A program made the translations under genes and the position numbers. Positions 33,249 through 43,900 of a stretch of 64,000 nucleotides of DNA are shown one piece after another; position 1 is the first letter of the stretch; each line of letters begins with the position of its first letter. Source of the DNA: Pedobacter steynii (GTDB lineage Bacteria > Bacteroidota > Bacteroidia > Sphingobacteriales > Sphingobacteriaceae). The notes beneath the pieces are model-generated. The model was not told the DNA's origin and did no database searches. It saw nothing but the letters and a program-made list of their open reading frames with translations. The stretch spans positions 434,001-498,000 of the forward strand of contig NZ_FNGY01000004.1 in assembly GCF_900103665.1 (NCBI RefSeq). The letters run 5' to 3'.

Positions 33249-35654
33249 TTATTTCACTTTCCATTCGTGAATCCCTGAGGATTGTTCTACTGGTAGTTGA
33301 ATCTCCAGCTTCAGGGCTTTGGTATTTACCGGTTTAAACTTCAGCACATTAAACTGGTCTTTAGCGATCCCGGAATCGCTGCTGATCTCAACCGGGACCC
33401 ATTTCCCGGCTTTCAGGTACAGTACCTGATAAGAAACCGGGATGCGGCAACCTCCCCAGGGCTGGTCATCATACCAATAAACTGCTGATTCCGAAACGGT
33501 TTGTGCTGCTGCAAAATCATATTGCACATATTCTTTGCTGTTCTTTTTTGGCCACCAGTGCAGATAGGGATAACTGGTATCTTTGGAATCTGCCGGCTCG
33601 TATTGATCTCTGATCGCCTCCAGCAAACGCGGATTATCTGAGGAAGAACTCACCTTACTTAGCGAAGCAATGGTGGGTGCAGGTTGCGGACGTGCGGAAG
33701 AAGCTTCATAAGGAATCCAAACGGTCATGTCGCTTGGTCCGCGGTTGGCCCAGGCATAATATGGAATGGCAGTTACGTTTTGCTTTACCTCAATCAGTTC
33801 GTCTGAATTCAGTTGTCTTTTGGTACCTGTTCCTTCTACCGAGATCTCCTGGATTTCGTTTAATTTATCTTTGTTAAATGCAGTGGTTACCTTTGCATTT
33901 TTGTCGACCATGATATTTTGAACCAGGCCATCTTTGTTGTCCGGTCCTTCCAGGCAATACACGATTGGTCCGCGCTGAAAAGCAAATCTGCCCACATCGT
34001 CTTTTACCTTTGCATTGGCCAGTACCTTTTCTACCTCCATTGGCAGATCAAGCGTCAGCTGGTCGCCTTTTTTCCATTTGCGTTCTACAACCGCATAACC
34101 TTTGACCATTTTATAATTTGCAGGTTCACCGTTTAACAGCAATTTGAAAGCAGCCTTAGGAGCATCCATATAGCGATAAAGGTCGCCTGGTACCGGCGAC
34201 TGTACCGCCCAGCCGGGGATCCGGATATGAAGGGCAAAAGTGGATGACTTTGCAGGGTTAACCGTTAGGTCTACCTTTCCATTCCATGGGTAGCCTGTGG
34301 ATTGAGTAAGCGTCACTTTAGTGGCCTTAAGGCTCACATCAGCAGTATTGCTCATAAACAAATTCACATAAAGGTCGTTGTTGTTCTGTGCATAAACATA
34401 ACCTGGAACAGAAGGCAAAAACCGTGTCATGTTAGAGATACAGCAGGCGCAGGCAAACCAGGCACTGCGCTGGTGTTGATGCATAGAAGCCAGTGGATTT
34501 GGGTAAAAGAAACGGTCGCCGCTTAATGATACGCCCGAAAGCAACCCATTGTACAGGGTTCTTTCCAATACGTCCATATATTTTGCATCCCCATGCAGCT
34601 GGAACATTCTGCTGTTCCAGTAAATGTTGGCAATGGCCGCACAGGTTTCCGCATAGGCAGACATGTTTGGCAACTGATACGCTTCTCCGAAGGCTTCGCC
34701 ATTACCCGTAGCGCCGATGCCACCTGTGATGTATAACTTTTTATAGACCACATCTTCCCAGATTTTATCGATGGCATTGAGGTAATTCTGATCGCCAGTC
34801 AGCGCGGCAACATCTGCCATTCCGGTATACATATAGGTGGCACGAACGGCATGGCCCACAGCGGTTTTCTGATCAACGACCCTGGCATTCGCCTGATTGT
34901 AGGCATCGCCTTTGGGGCCCCTTACGTCGAGGAAAAACTTGGCCAGGTCCAGGTATTTTTGATTTCCCGTAATGCGATACAGGCGAACAAGGCCGATTTC
35001 GACAATCTGATGGCCAGGATAGATCTGGAGTTTCCCCGGACCAAAATCCCTGACCAGCAGATCGGCATTTTTGAGCGCGATATTTAATAATGTACGTTTT
35101 CCTGTTGCTTCAAAATAAGCGGCCGCAGATTCATATAAATGCCCCGAATTGTAAAGTTCATGACTCAGGTCTTCTTCCTTTTCCCACCTTTTGCTACCCA
35201 CCCATTCATGGGGCTTCTTTACATTTGCCGTCCGGAAGGTATATAAGTAACCATCTTTTTCCTGTGCTTTGCCGATGATGGTAATCAGGGAATCGATATA
35301 ACGTTCCATTGCCGGATCTTTCTTCACCTGCATCGCATACGATGCCCCTTCTATGACTTTATAGACATCGGTATCATCAAAGGTAAACTGAGAAAGTGTC
35401 CCTCCTTCAACTTCATGTGCCGCCATCCGGAAGTTGTTGATCCGGCCGTTCTCTTCGCACTTCTGCAAAGTATAAGGAATGGTCACCGCAGCATTCACCT
35501 GCATCTTTGGTGCCCAGAACTGATCATTTACATGCACATGCGTAAAAGCAACAGGCTGTATGGGATAGTCTTTTTTCTGCTGTGCACTTGCAGGGAGTAC
35601 CGTCGTTCCGGCAGTCAGTATCAGGAGTAATGATTTCATCTTGGTTGGTTTCAT
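33249..35654 (-). CDS. Secreted beta-L-arabinofuranosidase-like enzyme, GH127 (DUF1680)
   Basis: Second GH127 enzyme of the window and last gene of the HTCS-linked PUL. It has 801 residues from Met1, or 796 from the internal Met at 35639, which starts a cleaner signal peptide. Glu336 and Cys338 lie in 'AYAETCAAIAN' and Cys404-Cys405 in 'ACACCISN', corresponding to the zinc-bound catalytic cluster of HypBA1-type enzymes. An additional Cys402 precedes them. The C-terminal 100 residues look like a carbohydrate-binding beta-sandwich ('VPVSYQVLYLKAGKWVP'). Its sequence differs clearly from the GH127 at 28885-31242, so the two probably have different linkage preferences. Confidence 0.92.
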   Translation of the reverse strand: MKPTKMKSLLLILTAGTTVLPASAQQKKDYPIQPVAFTHVHVNDQFWAPKMQVNAAVTIPYTLQKCEENGRINNFRMAAHEVEGGTLSQFTFDDTDVYKVIEGASYAMQVKKDPAMERYIDSLITIIGKAQEKDGYLYTFRTANVKKPHEWVGSKRWEKEEDLSHELYNSGHLYESAAAYFEATGKRTLLNIALKNADLLVRDFGPGKLQIYPGHQIVEIGLVRLYRITGNQKYLDLAKFFLDVRGPKGDAYNQANARVVDQKTAVGHAVRATYMYTGMADVAALTGDQNYLNAIDKIWEDVVYKKLYITGGIGATGNGEAFGEAYQLPNMSAYAETCAAIANIYWNSRMFQLHGDAKYMDVLERTLYNGLLSGVSLSGDRFFYPNPLASMHQHQRSAWFACACCISNMTRFLPSVPGYVYAQNNNDLYVNLFMSNTADVSLKATKVTLTQSTGYPWNGKVDLTVNPAKSSTFALHIRIPGWAVQSPVPGDLYRYMDAPKAAFKLLLNGEPANYKMVKGYAVVERKWKKGDQLTLDLPMEVEKVLANAKVKDDVGRFAFQRGPIVYCLEGPDNKDGLVQNIMVDKNAKVTTAFNKDKLNEIQEISVEGTGTKRQLNSDELIEVKQNVTAIPYYAWANRGPSDMTVWIPYEASSARPQPAPTIASLSKVSSSSDNPRLLEAIRDQYEPADSKDTSYPYLHWWPKKNSKEYVQYDFAAAQTVSESAVYWYDDQPWGGCRIPVSYQVLYLKAGKWVPVEISSDSGIAKDQFNVLKFKPVNTKALKLEIQLPVEQSSGIHEWKVK

Positions 35655-35780
35655 CGTGTGTTTTCTTGAAATATGAGGTCAGGTCTATAGATGTGAATGT
35701 AAAAGTATAGAACCGGCCGGTTGATCAATGCTCAAAATTTAACCAGATGAGGTTGTATCTTAACCCTCCCCCCGGATGTA

Positions 35781-37628
35781 CTATTTCACATTCGGTTTTA
35801 CCTGGTCCAGGATCGGTTTGGCCAATCCGGATAAAGTAGTTTGCTCCGGTTTGTTCAGTTCCAATACGACTATTTCATTTTTTCCTTTCTTTAACCATTC
35901 TGCAGGCAGGTAAAGCGTTTGTTGCGGTCCCACTTCCCAGTATTTACCAAGGTTGTTACCGTTTACCCAAACCATACCTTTCCCCCATTTCTGCATGTCC
36001 AGATAAGTATCGGCAATGGTGTTCAGGGTAAATGTTCCTTTTCTGACTACAGGGGTATGATCGGCTTTGTAGGCGGACTTGAATTTCAATTGGTTAACCG
36101 TAAGGAAAGGCAGTTTAAACATCGTCCAGTTTTTAACTTCAGTACCTGCAAAACTAACAGATGCAGTGATTCCCTTTTTATTTTTAAGCAGGTTAGGTCC
36201 GAAGTTGATCCTTCCCTGGTTTTCTACCAAAATATCCAGTGTTACTTTTCCTTTCGGCAAACTGATCGACAGGCTGTCCTGAGCATTTCGGCGATCCAGG
36301 GTACCTATACGTTTTCCATTGACCATGATGACCGCATAATCTCTCAGTTCTTTGATTTTCAGCGTTCCTGTTTTGCCTCCGTTTAAGGTACTGCGGTACC
36401 AGACAAATCCATAGGCCTGATTCAGGTCTTCGAAAGTCATGGGTTTTAGATTGCGTACAGGATTCGTTAAAAGATCAGCGACTTTGATCGCAGATTGAAA
36501 CTGAATCGCCGGAATGGTCATGGAAGGTTTTGCTGCCGGAACCTCTGGAAGTGTTTGTCCGGCTGGCAGGTTATTTTGAATCACCGTCCTGAACTTCATG
36601 AATTTGTCTGTTGCATTACCGGCTTCATCCAATGGAGCATCATAGTCGTAACTGCTGATCTGCGGTTCATAGGGCGTAGTCTCTTTATAATTGGCGCCAT
36701 TCATAAAGCCGCGGGTACTGCCTCCATGGAACATGTACATGTTGATGGAAATACCTGCCTTTAATACCGCATCCAGTTTACCGGTATACTTTTCTGCAGG
36801 AACGGTATGATGAGGCGTTCCCCACCAGTCGAACCATGCAGGGTACCATTCGGCAATAAAGAATGGGCCTTTACCTTCATTCAGGGCTTTAATTTTGCTT
36901 TTCACGATGGCCGGATTGTCCTGTCCGTTGATGGCGGGCAATAAGCCCGGCAAGTGTCCATTGCTCAGGTCTGCTTCCGGATCGCAGGTGTACAGCAATC
37001 CGTCGAATCCGGCTTCCTTAAATAATTCTCTATTGATGGAAAGGTATTCTTTATCATTGCTGTAAGAGCCATATTCGTTTTCTACCTGTACCATCAGGAT
37101 GTTACCACCATGATTGATTTGTAAAGGAGCCAGCTGTTTACCTACTGCTTTAATATAGGTTTCATATTCTTTAAGATACTGCTTTTCTTTGCTTCTTACC
37201 TCCAGGCCTTTTTCATTTTGCAGCCAATACGGATATCCTCCAAACTCCCATTCTGCGCAAACATAAGGGCTGGGCCTCAGGATCACCCAAAGGCCTTCTT
37301 CTTTGGCAATTCTTACAAATTCGGCGATGTCATTGTTGCCGCTAAAATCGAACTTGTTCTTTTCCGGCTCATGCAGGTTCCAGAACACATAGGTACCTAT
37401 TGTATTCAGTCCCATGGCTTTGGCCATTTTCATGCGCTGTCTCCAGGCTGCTCTTGGAACCCGGGGATAATGGATCTCTCCGGAGATGATCTGGAAAGGT
37501 TTATTGTCCAGCAGAAAGGTGCTGTCGCCCAGAGCGAAAGTATGCTGCTGCGCATTGGCTTTTTCGGTATTGGTTACTATCGCTAAAGGAAGGGCTAGTA
37601 TGCAAAAGATAGATCTTAAAATTTTCAT
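35781..37628 (-). CDS. Secreted beta-galactosidase, GH35
   Basis: Retaining exo-beta-galactosidase. The start at 37628 (MKILRSIF) gives 615 residues and a signal peptide to about residue 27; a Met seven codons earlier would overlap the GH30 stop. The TIM barrel shows 'ISGEIHYPRVPRAAWRQRMK', 'NTIGTYVFWNLHEPEKNKFD', the acid/base Glu185 in 'QVENEYGSY' and the nucleophile Glu260 in 'FIAEWYPAWFDWWG' (numbers from the 37628 start). C-terminal jelly-roll domains include 'WGKGMVWVNGNNLGKYWEVG'. It lies 10 bp behind the GH30 gene and would finish galacto-oligosaccharides released by endo-enzymes. Confidence 0.95.
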   Translation of the reverse strand: MKILRSIFCILALPLAIVTNTEKANAQQHTFALGDSTFLLDNKPFQIISGEIHYPRVPRAAWRQRMKMAKAMGLNTIGTYVFWNLHEPEKNKFDFSGNNDIAEFVRIAKEEGLWVILRPSPYVCAEWEFGGYPYWLQNEKGLEVRSKEKQYLKEYETYIKAVGKQLAPLQINHGGNILMVQVENEYGSYSNDKEYLSINRELFKEAGFDGLLYTCDPEADLSNGHLPGLLPAINGQDNPAIVKSKIKALNEGKGPFFIAEWYPAWFDWWGTPHHTVPAEKYTGKLDAVLKAGISINMYMFHGGSTRGFMNGANYKETTPYEPQISSYDYDAPLDEAGNATDKFMKFRTVIQNNLPAGQTLPEVPAAKPSMTIPAIQFQSAIKVADLLTNPVRNLKPMTFEDLNQAYGFVWYRSTLNGGKTGTLKIKELRDYAVIMVNGKRIGTLDRRNAQDSLSISLPKGKVTLDILVENQGRINFGPNLLKNKKGITASVSFAGTEVKNWTMFKLPFLTVNQLKFKSAYKADHTPVVRKGTFTLNTIADTYLDMQKWGKGMVWVNGNNLGKYWEVGPQQTLYLPAEWLKKGKNEIVVLELNKPEQTTLSGLAKPILDQVKPNVK

Positions 37629-37638
37629 TTGGGTTTGA

Positions 37639-39171
37639 TTATAGTGCATCGGTTATCAATGTGGTGATCGATTCCGGCAGAATGTGGATGGAATTGGAAT
37701 TGACCGTTCCAGCCGCCAGACTTAGTCCGGATGAGGTCGTGTATGTTTTAATTTTTCTTTGTTTTTTGCTGATTCCTGTGATTTCCAGGGAAAGTGCTTC
37801 TTTTCGGGTGTTGACAATGACGGTGATGATTTTACCCGCATGGCTATAGCTTGAGGTATACACCTGATCGCCATTTTCCATATTCACTGGTAACCGGCGA
37901 CTTCCCTCAGGGATGAAACGGCTATAATTCCCCATTCCCCAAAGCATTTTGCTTTCTACAACGGTCCCGTCGTTTTTGTCTTTGTTTTTATCCCTGTCGA
38001 TGTACACCAATCCATCTTTATAATCTCCTGCTGAAATGGCCAGCCACCATTGCCAGGAAGTGGCATTGGCATAGCTGAAATCATGGTGCATTAGTTTTGC
38101 GATAAACAATGCCGTGGTCATTCCTGTATCCCTGCCCTCTCCTTTCAACAGGCTATCGCCAAGCACACAATATTCTGACATCCAAAACCGAAGATTTTTC
38201 ACCTTTTCTACTTCGGCAGCTACTTTTGTTCTGATGCGGATGGAGCGTTCTTCAGAGCTGGTGGTAAAATAGCTGTGTCCTGAAATGCTCCGGTCCAGAT
38301 TAGACAGATTAGCAAGGTATCCCGGCGATCCGGCATTGAAAAAATAAGAGATCTGCTGGCTTTTAGGGGTGTCTTTATGATCCGTCAGGTAATCCAGTTG
38401 CCCTGCATCGGCAATTTGTATTTTAGTATTTACTCCGCCATTCTTTAAAACCGGGCTCAATGTTCTCACCAGTTCTGCGATTTCGGCATTGGTGTAAGGA
38501 CATCCTTCCTGCTTGCCTTCATCCCATTTCCATTGGGGCTCATTTACGGGGCTAAGGTAATCCAAGGTGATGCCAGTCTGCTTTTTTATGATTTGAATGG
38601 TTTTCAGGAGATCCTGAGCAAAGGCATTTTTCTTACTGAAATCGAGGTTGCTTTTACCATCGCCGGAAAAAGCCTTTCCGTTTTTGGTGAAGTTAACATG
38701 AGGACTGTTCACGAAACCCAGAAATTTCTTTACCCCTCTTGCTTTTGCGGCATTCATAAACCACATCTGCCCTGGCATTGCCGCCTCGTCATAGGTTCCG
38801 TTTAGCTTTAAAAAGGAGGCTTGTCTGCGGGATTTATCTCTGATCCCACTTTCAGTCCCTTGCTGATCGCTTCCGCCACCGATGCTAAAACGCCATAAGT
38901 TCAGTCCGATTCCGACCGGATTTCCTTTGGCATCAAAGTCATTGCTAAATAGCAGATCGGCCATTTTCTTTTTTTTCTCTTCGGGCCAAAGGCCGGCATA
39001 CTGACAGGTCCAGGCATCGGAAGCTCCGAATCCTTCTATCGTTTGCATCGGATGAGCAGCGTCTATCCGGATCCTAACCGGAAGAACATCCTGACCTTTG
39101 GTCAGGACCGGCAGCAGCAGCAAAACTGCAAAGGTCATCTTCACCATGACCCGATTTTTAATCTTATACAT
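37639..39171 (-). CDS. Secreted GH30 glycoside hydrolase
   Basis: Retaining hydrolase of 510 residues with a signal peptide to about residue 26. The GH30 opening 'QTIEGFGASDAWTCQYAG' (about 43-60) precedes a barrel with acid/base Glu211 in 'SPVNEPQWKWDE' and nucleophile Glu333 in 'FWMSEYCVLG', and the final 100 residues form the family's beta-sandwich. GH30 includes endo-beta-1,6-galactanases, glucosylceramidases, xylanases and beta-1,6-glucanases; I cannot place the subfamily from sequence alone. With GH35 and GH127 in the same operon, action on beta-1,6-galactan side chains of arabinogalactan is the best guess. The gene follows a hairpin terminator behind susD, so expression may be attenuated. 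Confidence 0.9.
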   Translation of the reverse strand: MYKIKNRVMVKMTFAVLLLLPVLTKGQDVLPVRIRIDAAHPMQTIEGFGASDAWTCQYAGLWPEEKKKKMADLLFSNDFDAKGNPVGIGLNLWRFSIGGGSDQQGTESGIRDKSRRQASFLKLNGTYDEAAMPGQMWFMNAAKARGVKKFLGFVNSPHVNFTKNGKAFSGDGKSNLDFSKKNAFAQDLLKTIQIIKKQTGITLDYLSPVNEPQWKWDEGKQEGCPYTNAEIAELVRTLSPVLKNGGVNTKIQIADAGQLDYLTDHKDTPKSQQISYFFNAGSPGYLANLSNLDRSISGHSYFTTSSEERSIRIRTKVAAEVEKVKNLRFWMSEYCVLGDSLLKGEGRDTGMTTALFIAKLMHHDFSYANATSWQWWLAISAGDYKDGLVYIDRDKNKDKNDGTVVESKMLWGMGNYSRFIPEGSRRLPVNMENGDQVYTSSYSHAGKIITVIVNTRKEALSLEITGISKKQRKIKTYTTSSGLSLAAGTVNSNSIHILPESITTLITDAL

Positions 39172-39196
39172 ATCTTCTCAATTGGGATAAAAAACA

Positions 39197-39219
39197 TCCG
39201 GAAAGCCAGGCTTTCCGGA
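39197..39219 (-). terminator. Intra-PUL terminator/attenuator between susD and GH30
   Basis: TCCGGAAAGCC and GGCTTTCCGGA are complementary around one base (in practice a stem of about 8 bp with a larger loop). On the minus strand, the direction of the operon, the hairpin is followed by TGTTTTTTAT. Partial termination here would keep SusCD levels above the enzymes. Confidence 0.65.
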
Positions 39220-39225
39220 GTTTAG

Positions 39226-39276
39226 GTATTCAAGTGCGTGTGTATTTAAGTGTGTGTATTTAGGCCTCTGTATTTA
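39226..39276. repeat. Short degenerate tandem repeat behind susD
   Basis: GTATTTA recurs at 39242, 39256 and 39270 with a 14-bp period, and a degenerate copy GTATTCA begins at 39226. The array lies in the 3' untranslated part of the susCD message. No function is evident. Confidence 0.4.
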
Positions 39277-39282
39277 AAAACC

Positions 39283-40980
39283 CTAATAAAGCGGGTTTTG
39301 GTCCAGCTTATTGCCCGAAGCAAGGATTTCAGCTCTTGGGATCGGTAACCAATAATGCTTGGGCTCAAACTTGCGTCCGTCCAGCGCGATCTTACTGGCA
39401 AAACTGAAACTGCCGTCGCCATTTTTAGTGATGATGACTCCACGGCAAGGCAGGTTTTCTGTCACTTCTGCAATTTTCCATCTTCTGACATCGTAAAAAC
39501 GGTGTTCTTCAAATGCCAGTTCGATCTGACGCTCATGTCTGATCGCCGTACGCATAGCATCTTGTCCCACAGCAATTACTGCCGGCATGTTTACACCTGT
39601 TCTGGAACGGATCATATTGATGGCCTGACGCGCGCTGAAGGAAGCCCCGGAAGGAACGGCATCAGGACCATAGGCTTCATTCGCAGCTTCTGCAAAATTG
39701 AGCAGGATCTCCGCATACCTGAAATAGATCCAGGGTTGAAAACCCGCATTGCCCCATGGATTTTGCAATGGATAAGCATCATTCATGAACTTTTTAAGGT
39801 AGTAACCGGTTTTGGTCGTGTTCCAGTTGTCGTTTCCGTCTCTGCTGTCTTTTCCGCCCGGGATAAAGGTTTCGATATTACGTTCCCGGTAAGCCGCGCC
39901 ATTGTACAATATGGTCGCCTTAAAACGTGGATCTCGGTTTTCATAAGGTTTTGCCGGATCATATAAAGGATTAGTTGCATTTGCAGGCAAGCCGTTGGTC
40001 AGGTCATAGGCCTCCACCATCGTCTGCGTAGGCGTATTTCCTGCCCATCCGCCATAACCATTTGGCCCGTTTGCAATTTCCAGGTGTACATGGTTAGCAT
40101 TTTTGGTATAAACCCGTTCGAATATAGATTCTGTGCTTTGGTTGATCAGGAACATATTCCCGTAACCGCCCTGATAAATGCTGTATTTGTTTAGCGAGAT
40201 CACCTGTTGTGCCGCTGTAACGGCAGCTTCCCAGGTCCCTGCTGCATACAATGGACTTGCGGCATATAAGGTTAACCTGGATTTCAGCGCCAACGCTGCA
40301 CCTTTTGTGGCTCTTCCCCCAACCCAGCTGCCGCTATTGTCCTGAGGTAATTTTGATGCGGCATCATCCAGCTGAGCAACCACATAATCGATCCCTTCTT
40401 TGATCGTTGCCCGTTTAAACAAGGCAGGATCTTGTAAGTCGTCTTTTAATCCCATCACCTTATCGCCCATCAGCACTACTTTTCCGTAGTTTCTGATCAG
40501 GTCCTGATAGCGGAATGCCCTGATGAATTTGATTTCACCCTCCAGCATCGTTTTATGTGCAGCACTCATCTGGATCTTTGCCAGCACCGTCAATGCGTAA
40601 TTACATTCACGGATACTGCGGTAACTTCTGCCCCAAATCACGCCCAATGCACCCAGACTTTCCGGTGCCAGCTGCCCTCTCTGGATGATCCAGGTGGCAT
40701 CGTCATTGTTGTAGATCGATTCGTCCGTTAACGAACTCCACATGCTGTATTCAAAGCCACGGCCAAACCCTGGATTTGTACCATCGGCTTCTTTATCCTG
40801 AAGCTTTGTTCCAATGTATTCGTTGGTCACAAAAGCTTCAAATACGGCTGTATCCGATTCCAGTGTATTGGTAGGAATCCGGTCTGTTGCCGTTACGTCC
40901 AGAAAATCTTTTTTACATGAACTCAGTGCCAGTACACCGCCTATTAGAATAAAAACTGGTATGCTATATTTGTACTTCAT
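39283..40980 (-). CDS. SusD/RagB outer-membrane lipoprotein (HTCS-linked PUL A)
   Basis: Glycan-binding lipoprotein of 565 residues, paired with the susC gene 11 bp upstream. The lipoprotein signal ends at Cys22 (LSSC-KKDFLD). The N-terminal TPR-like part contains 'GEIKFIRAFRYQDLIRNYGK' and the C-terminal part 'YFRYAEILLNFAEAANEAYG', 'AIRHERQIELAFEEHRFYDV' and the terminal 'YWLPIPRAEILASGNKLDQN', all normal SusD features. Length is typical. Confidence 0.96.
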   Translation of the reverse strand: MKYKYSIPVFILIGGVLALSSCKKDFLDVTATDRIPTNTLESDTAVFEAFVTNEYIGTKLQDKEADGTNPGFGRGFEYSMWSSLTDESIYNNDDATWIIQRGQLAPESLGALGVIWGRSYRSIRECNYALTVLAKIQMSAAHKTMLEGEIKFIRAFRYQDLIRNYGKVVLMGDKVMGLKDDLQDPALFKRATIKEGIDYVVAQLDDAASKLPQDNSGSWVGGRATKGAALALKSRLTLYAASPLYAAGTWEAAVTAAQQVISLNKYSIYQGGYGNMFLINQSTESIFERVYTKNANHVHLEIANGPNGYGGWAGNTPTQTMVEAYDLTNGLPANATNPLYDPAKPYENRDPRFKATILYNGAAYRERNIETFIPGGKDSRDGNDNWNTTKTGYYLKKFMNDAYPLQNPWGNAGFQPWIYFRYAEILLNFAEAANEAYGPDAVPSGASFSARQAINMIRSRTGVNMPAVIAVGQDAMRTAIRHERQIELAFEEHRFYDVRRWKIAEVTENLPCRGVIITKNGDGSFSFASKIALDGRKFEPKHYWLPIPRAEILASGNKLDQNPLY

Positions 40981-40991
40981 TTTGACAGGAT

Positions 40992-43900
40992 TTAAAATTT
41001 AACGTTTGCACCTAAATTGATGATCCTTTGCTGCGGGTAAAACTGACCGCTTTCGCTGTTTCCTTCCGGATCATAATCTTTTACTTTGGTGATGGTAAAC
41101 AAGTTGAATGCACTCGCAAATAACCGGACTCCCGAAATCTTGATCTTCGACAGGAACTCCCCTTTCAGGTTATACGCCAGCTCCACGTTTTTAAGTCGCA
41201 GGAAAGAAGCGTTGTTTAGCCAGAAGGTATTTCTATACCCTCCGCCACTGATCGCATTGGATGCGCGTTCGGTCACTTTCGGATAACTGCCGTTCGGATT
41301 GGTCGGACTAAACCTGTTGTCGGCCCAGCTGCTGTAGAAGTTTCCGATGCTGCCTGATTCCGGTAATACATATTGGCTTACCTGTGTCTGGCCTGCAAAT
41401 AACACCGACAGGTCGAAGTTTTTATAAGAAGCATTGAAGTTAAAACCATAAATGATCTGAGGGATGTTGCCATATTTCTGACGCGTCATGTCGTCCGCAT
41501 TCAGGACACCATCACCATTAAAATCCTGGAATTTCAGGTCGCCTACCTTTGCACCCGGAACATGTGGGTAATTGTCCAGGTCTGCCTGTGTACGGAACAA
41601 CCCGATGCTGTTGTACAACAGGTAACTGTTTAAAGGACCTCCGGTTTCTCTCTGGTAAGCCAAAGTACCGGATGCTTCATCAACGAAGATGATTTTGCTC
41701 TTGGCATAAGTGATATTACCAGACAGGCCCCAGTTGAACTCAGATCCACGGTGGGCATAACCTAATGTACCTTCAAAACCTTCGCTATTTACTTTACCAA
41801 TGTTTTCTGAAGGAACCAATGGGTTATAATTTGCACTTCTGTCATTGTAAGGATTCACAATTCCCGATGAACCAGGAAGAGAAGCATTTCTTGCTGCCAG
41901 GATATCAGACCTTTGTTGTTTGAAATAGATCGCCTCCAATGTAAAGTTCTGTAAGAAGGTGGCATTGATACCGATATCCAGTTTTTTAGATACTTCCCAG
42001 GTGATGTCCGGATTGGCCAGTTTAGATAACCCTACTCCCGGTTGAATCGTTGGGGTTCCACCCGGTGCCTGTGCGACAAATCCGTTGTTGATCAAAATGT
42101 AATTGTCGTAGAACTGGAATCCTTTCACGTTGTCATTTCCCAATGAACCATAGGAAGCCCTCAGTTTCAGTTCGTCAAAGAACTTCACATTTTCACTAAA
42201 CCACCTTTCCTTATTGATGCGCCATCCGGCAGAAACTGATGGAAAAGATCCCCACTGCTTCCCTTTCGCAAAAATAGATGATCCATCCCGGCGAAGCTGA
42301 CCTTCAAACAGGTATTTGTCGTCGTAAGCATAGGCAATTCTGCTGATGATACTTCTGCGGGTATAATTAGAGCTATAACCAGAATTCAGAAAATCTGTTG
42401 CTGCTGTTCCACCCTGCGACAATTCCGGCAACTGGGTAGACAGGTAATTGAAACGCTCTGCATCAAAATACTCGATGTTGTTTTTACTTTGTTCAAAACC
42501 TACAAAAGCATTGATGTCGTGAAGACCGAAGCGACGTGCGAAGTTCAGCTTCACATTGGAAGTCAGCAGGTATTCTCTTTGCTGAGACTCTTTAAGTGTC
42601 GCTTTTTTGTTGTTACCGCCATAGATGTCAGACTTATAAGTATCCGAGCCTGGCTGGTATTCGTACAATAGATACGGTTTATTAAAAGTTTTAGTGAAGA
42701 CATTCGATTTATCTACAGAGAAAAATCCATCTGCCGACAAGCCTTCGATCCCAGGGATCTGGTAGCTGCCTTTCAGGATCGCATTCAATACCTGTGTAGG
42801 GTTATTGCTGGTTCCGCCTAAATCTGTGGCCAGTACAGCAGGGTTTGCCCCTTCTATCCCTCTGGTAGGAAATCCATTCGGATAGAATGCAGCTACAATT
42901 GGTTTGGCCCTGTAAATGGAACGGAACAAATCGCCCGCACCTGTGATTGGGAATTTTCTATTTTCTTCTCTTCCCGCAAGCGATAAACCTACTTTAAGTC
43001 GTTTGCTCACGTTGGCATCTACATTTGAACGGAAATTGTATTGTTTGTAATTGGCTACGCCGTTTTTATACAAGCCGTCCTGGTTGATCATCCCGAGCGA
43101 AACATAATATTTCACATCTTCAGTTCCTCCCGTTACGGACAGGCTATGTTGACTTTGTTTGGTGACATCTTTAAGGACGGTTTTTGCCCAGTCTGTATTT
43201 GGAAAAAGCAAAGGATCAGAACCGTCTCTGAATTTCTGGATTTGCGCTTCGCTATAAGATTGGTTCATGCCTCCTGAAGGACTGGAATCGAAATTGATCT
43301 CATTCATCAGTTGTGCATAGGTTGCCGCATCTGCCAGTTTTGGTAAACGTGTTGGCGAGCTAAAGCCCTGGTTAAAGCTATAGCTGATGGAAGGTTTTCC
43401 TGTTTTCCCCCTTTTGGTCGTTACGAGAATAACCCCGTTTGCCGCACGGTTACCATAAATCGCAGCCGAGGCATCTTTTAACACAGAAACACTTTCGATG
43501 TCGTTCGGATCCAGACGTTCCAGTCCGCCGATTTGTCCGGGAATTCCATCAACCACTACCAGGACACTATTGCTACCTGTAGTCGCTTGTCCGCGGATGG
43601 TAATGTTTGAACCATCATAGCCAGGCTCTCCACCTCTGTTATTGACGATTACCCCGGAGAACCTTCCTGCAAGTGAATTGGATAAATTGGGTTGCGGACT
43701 TTTTACCAGGTCTGCGCCTTTGATCTGAGAGATCGACCCGGTTACGGTTTCCTTCTTTTGTGTACCATAACCCACCACGATGAGTTCGTTTAAGGATCTG
43801 GAATCGGGTGATAGTTTTGCGTCGAGCACAGATTTCCCTGTAACCGGAAGTTCCAGGTTGGTATAACCCACATAGCTAAATACGAGAATCGCATTGTCGG

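Noticed and set aside
35766..35774. C/G-run upstream of the second GH127 as a third HTCS operator
   Set aside because: The run lacks the second G-block 22 bp away and the conserved flanking bases.
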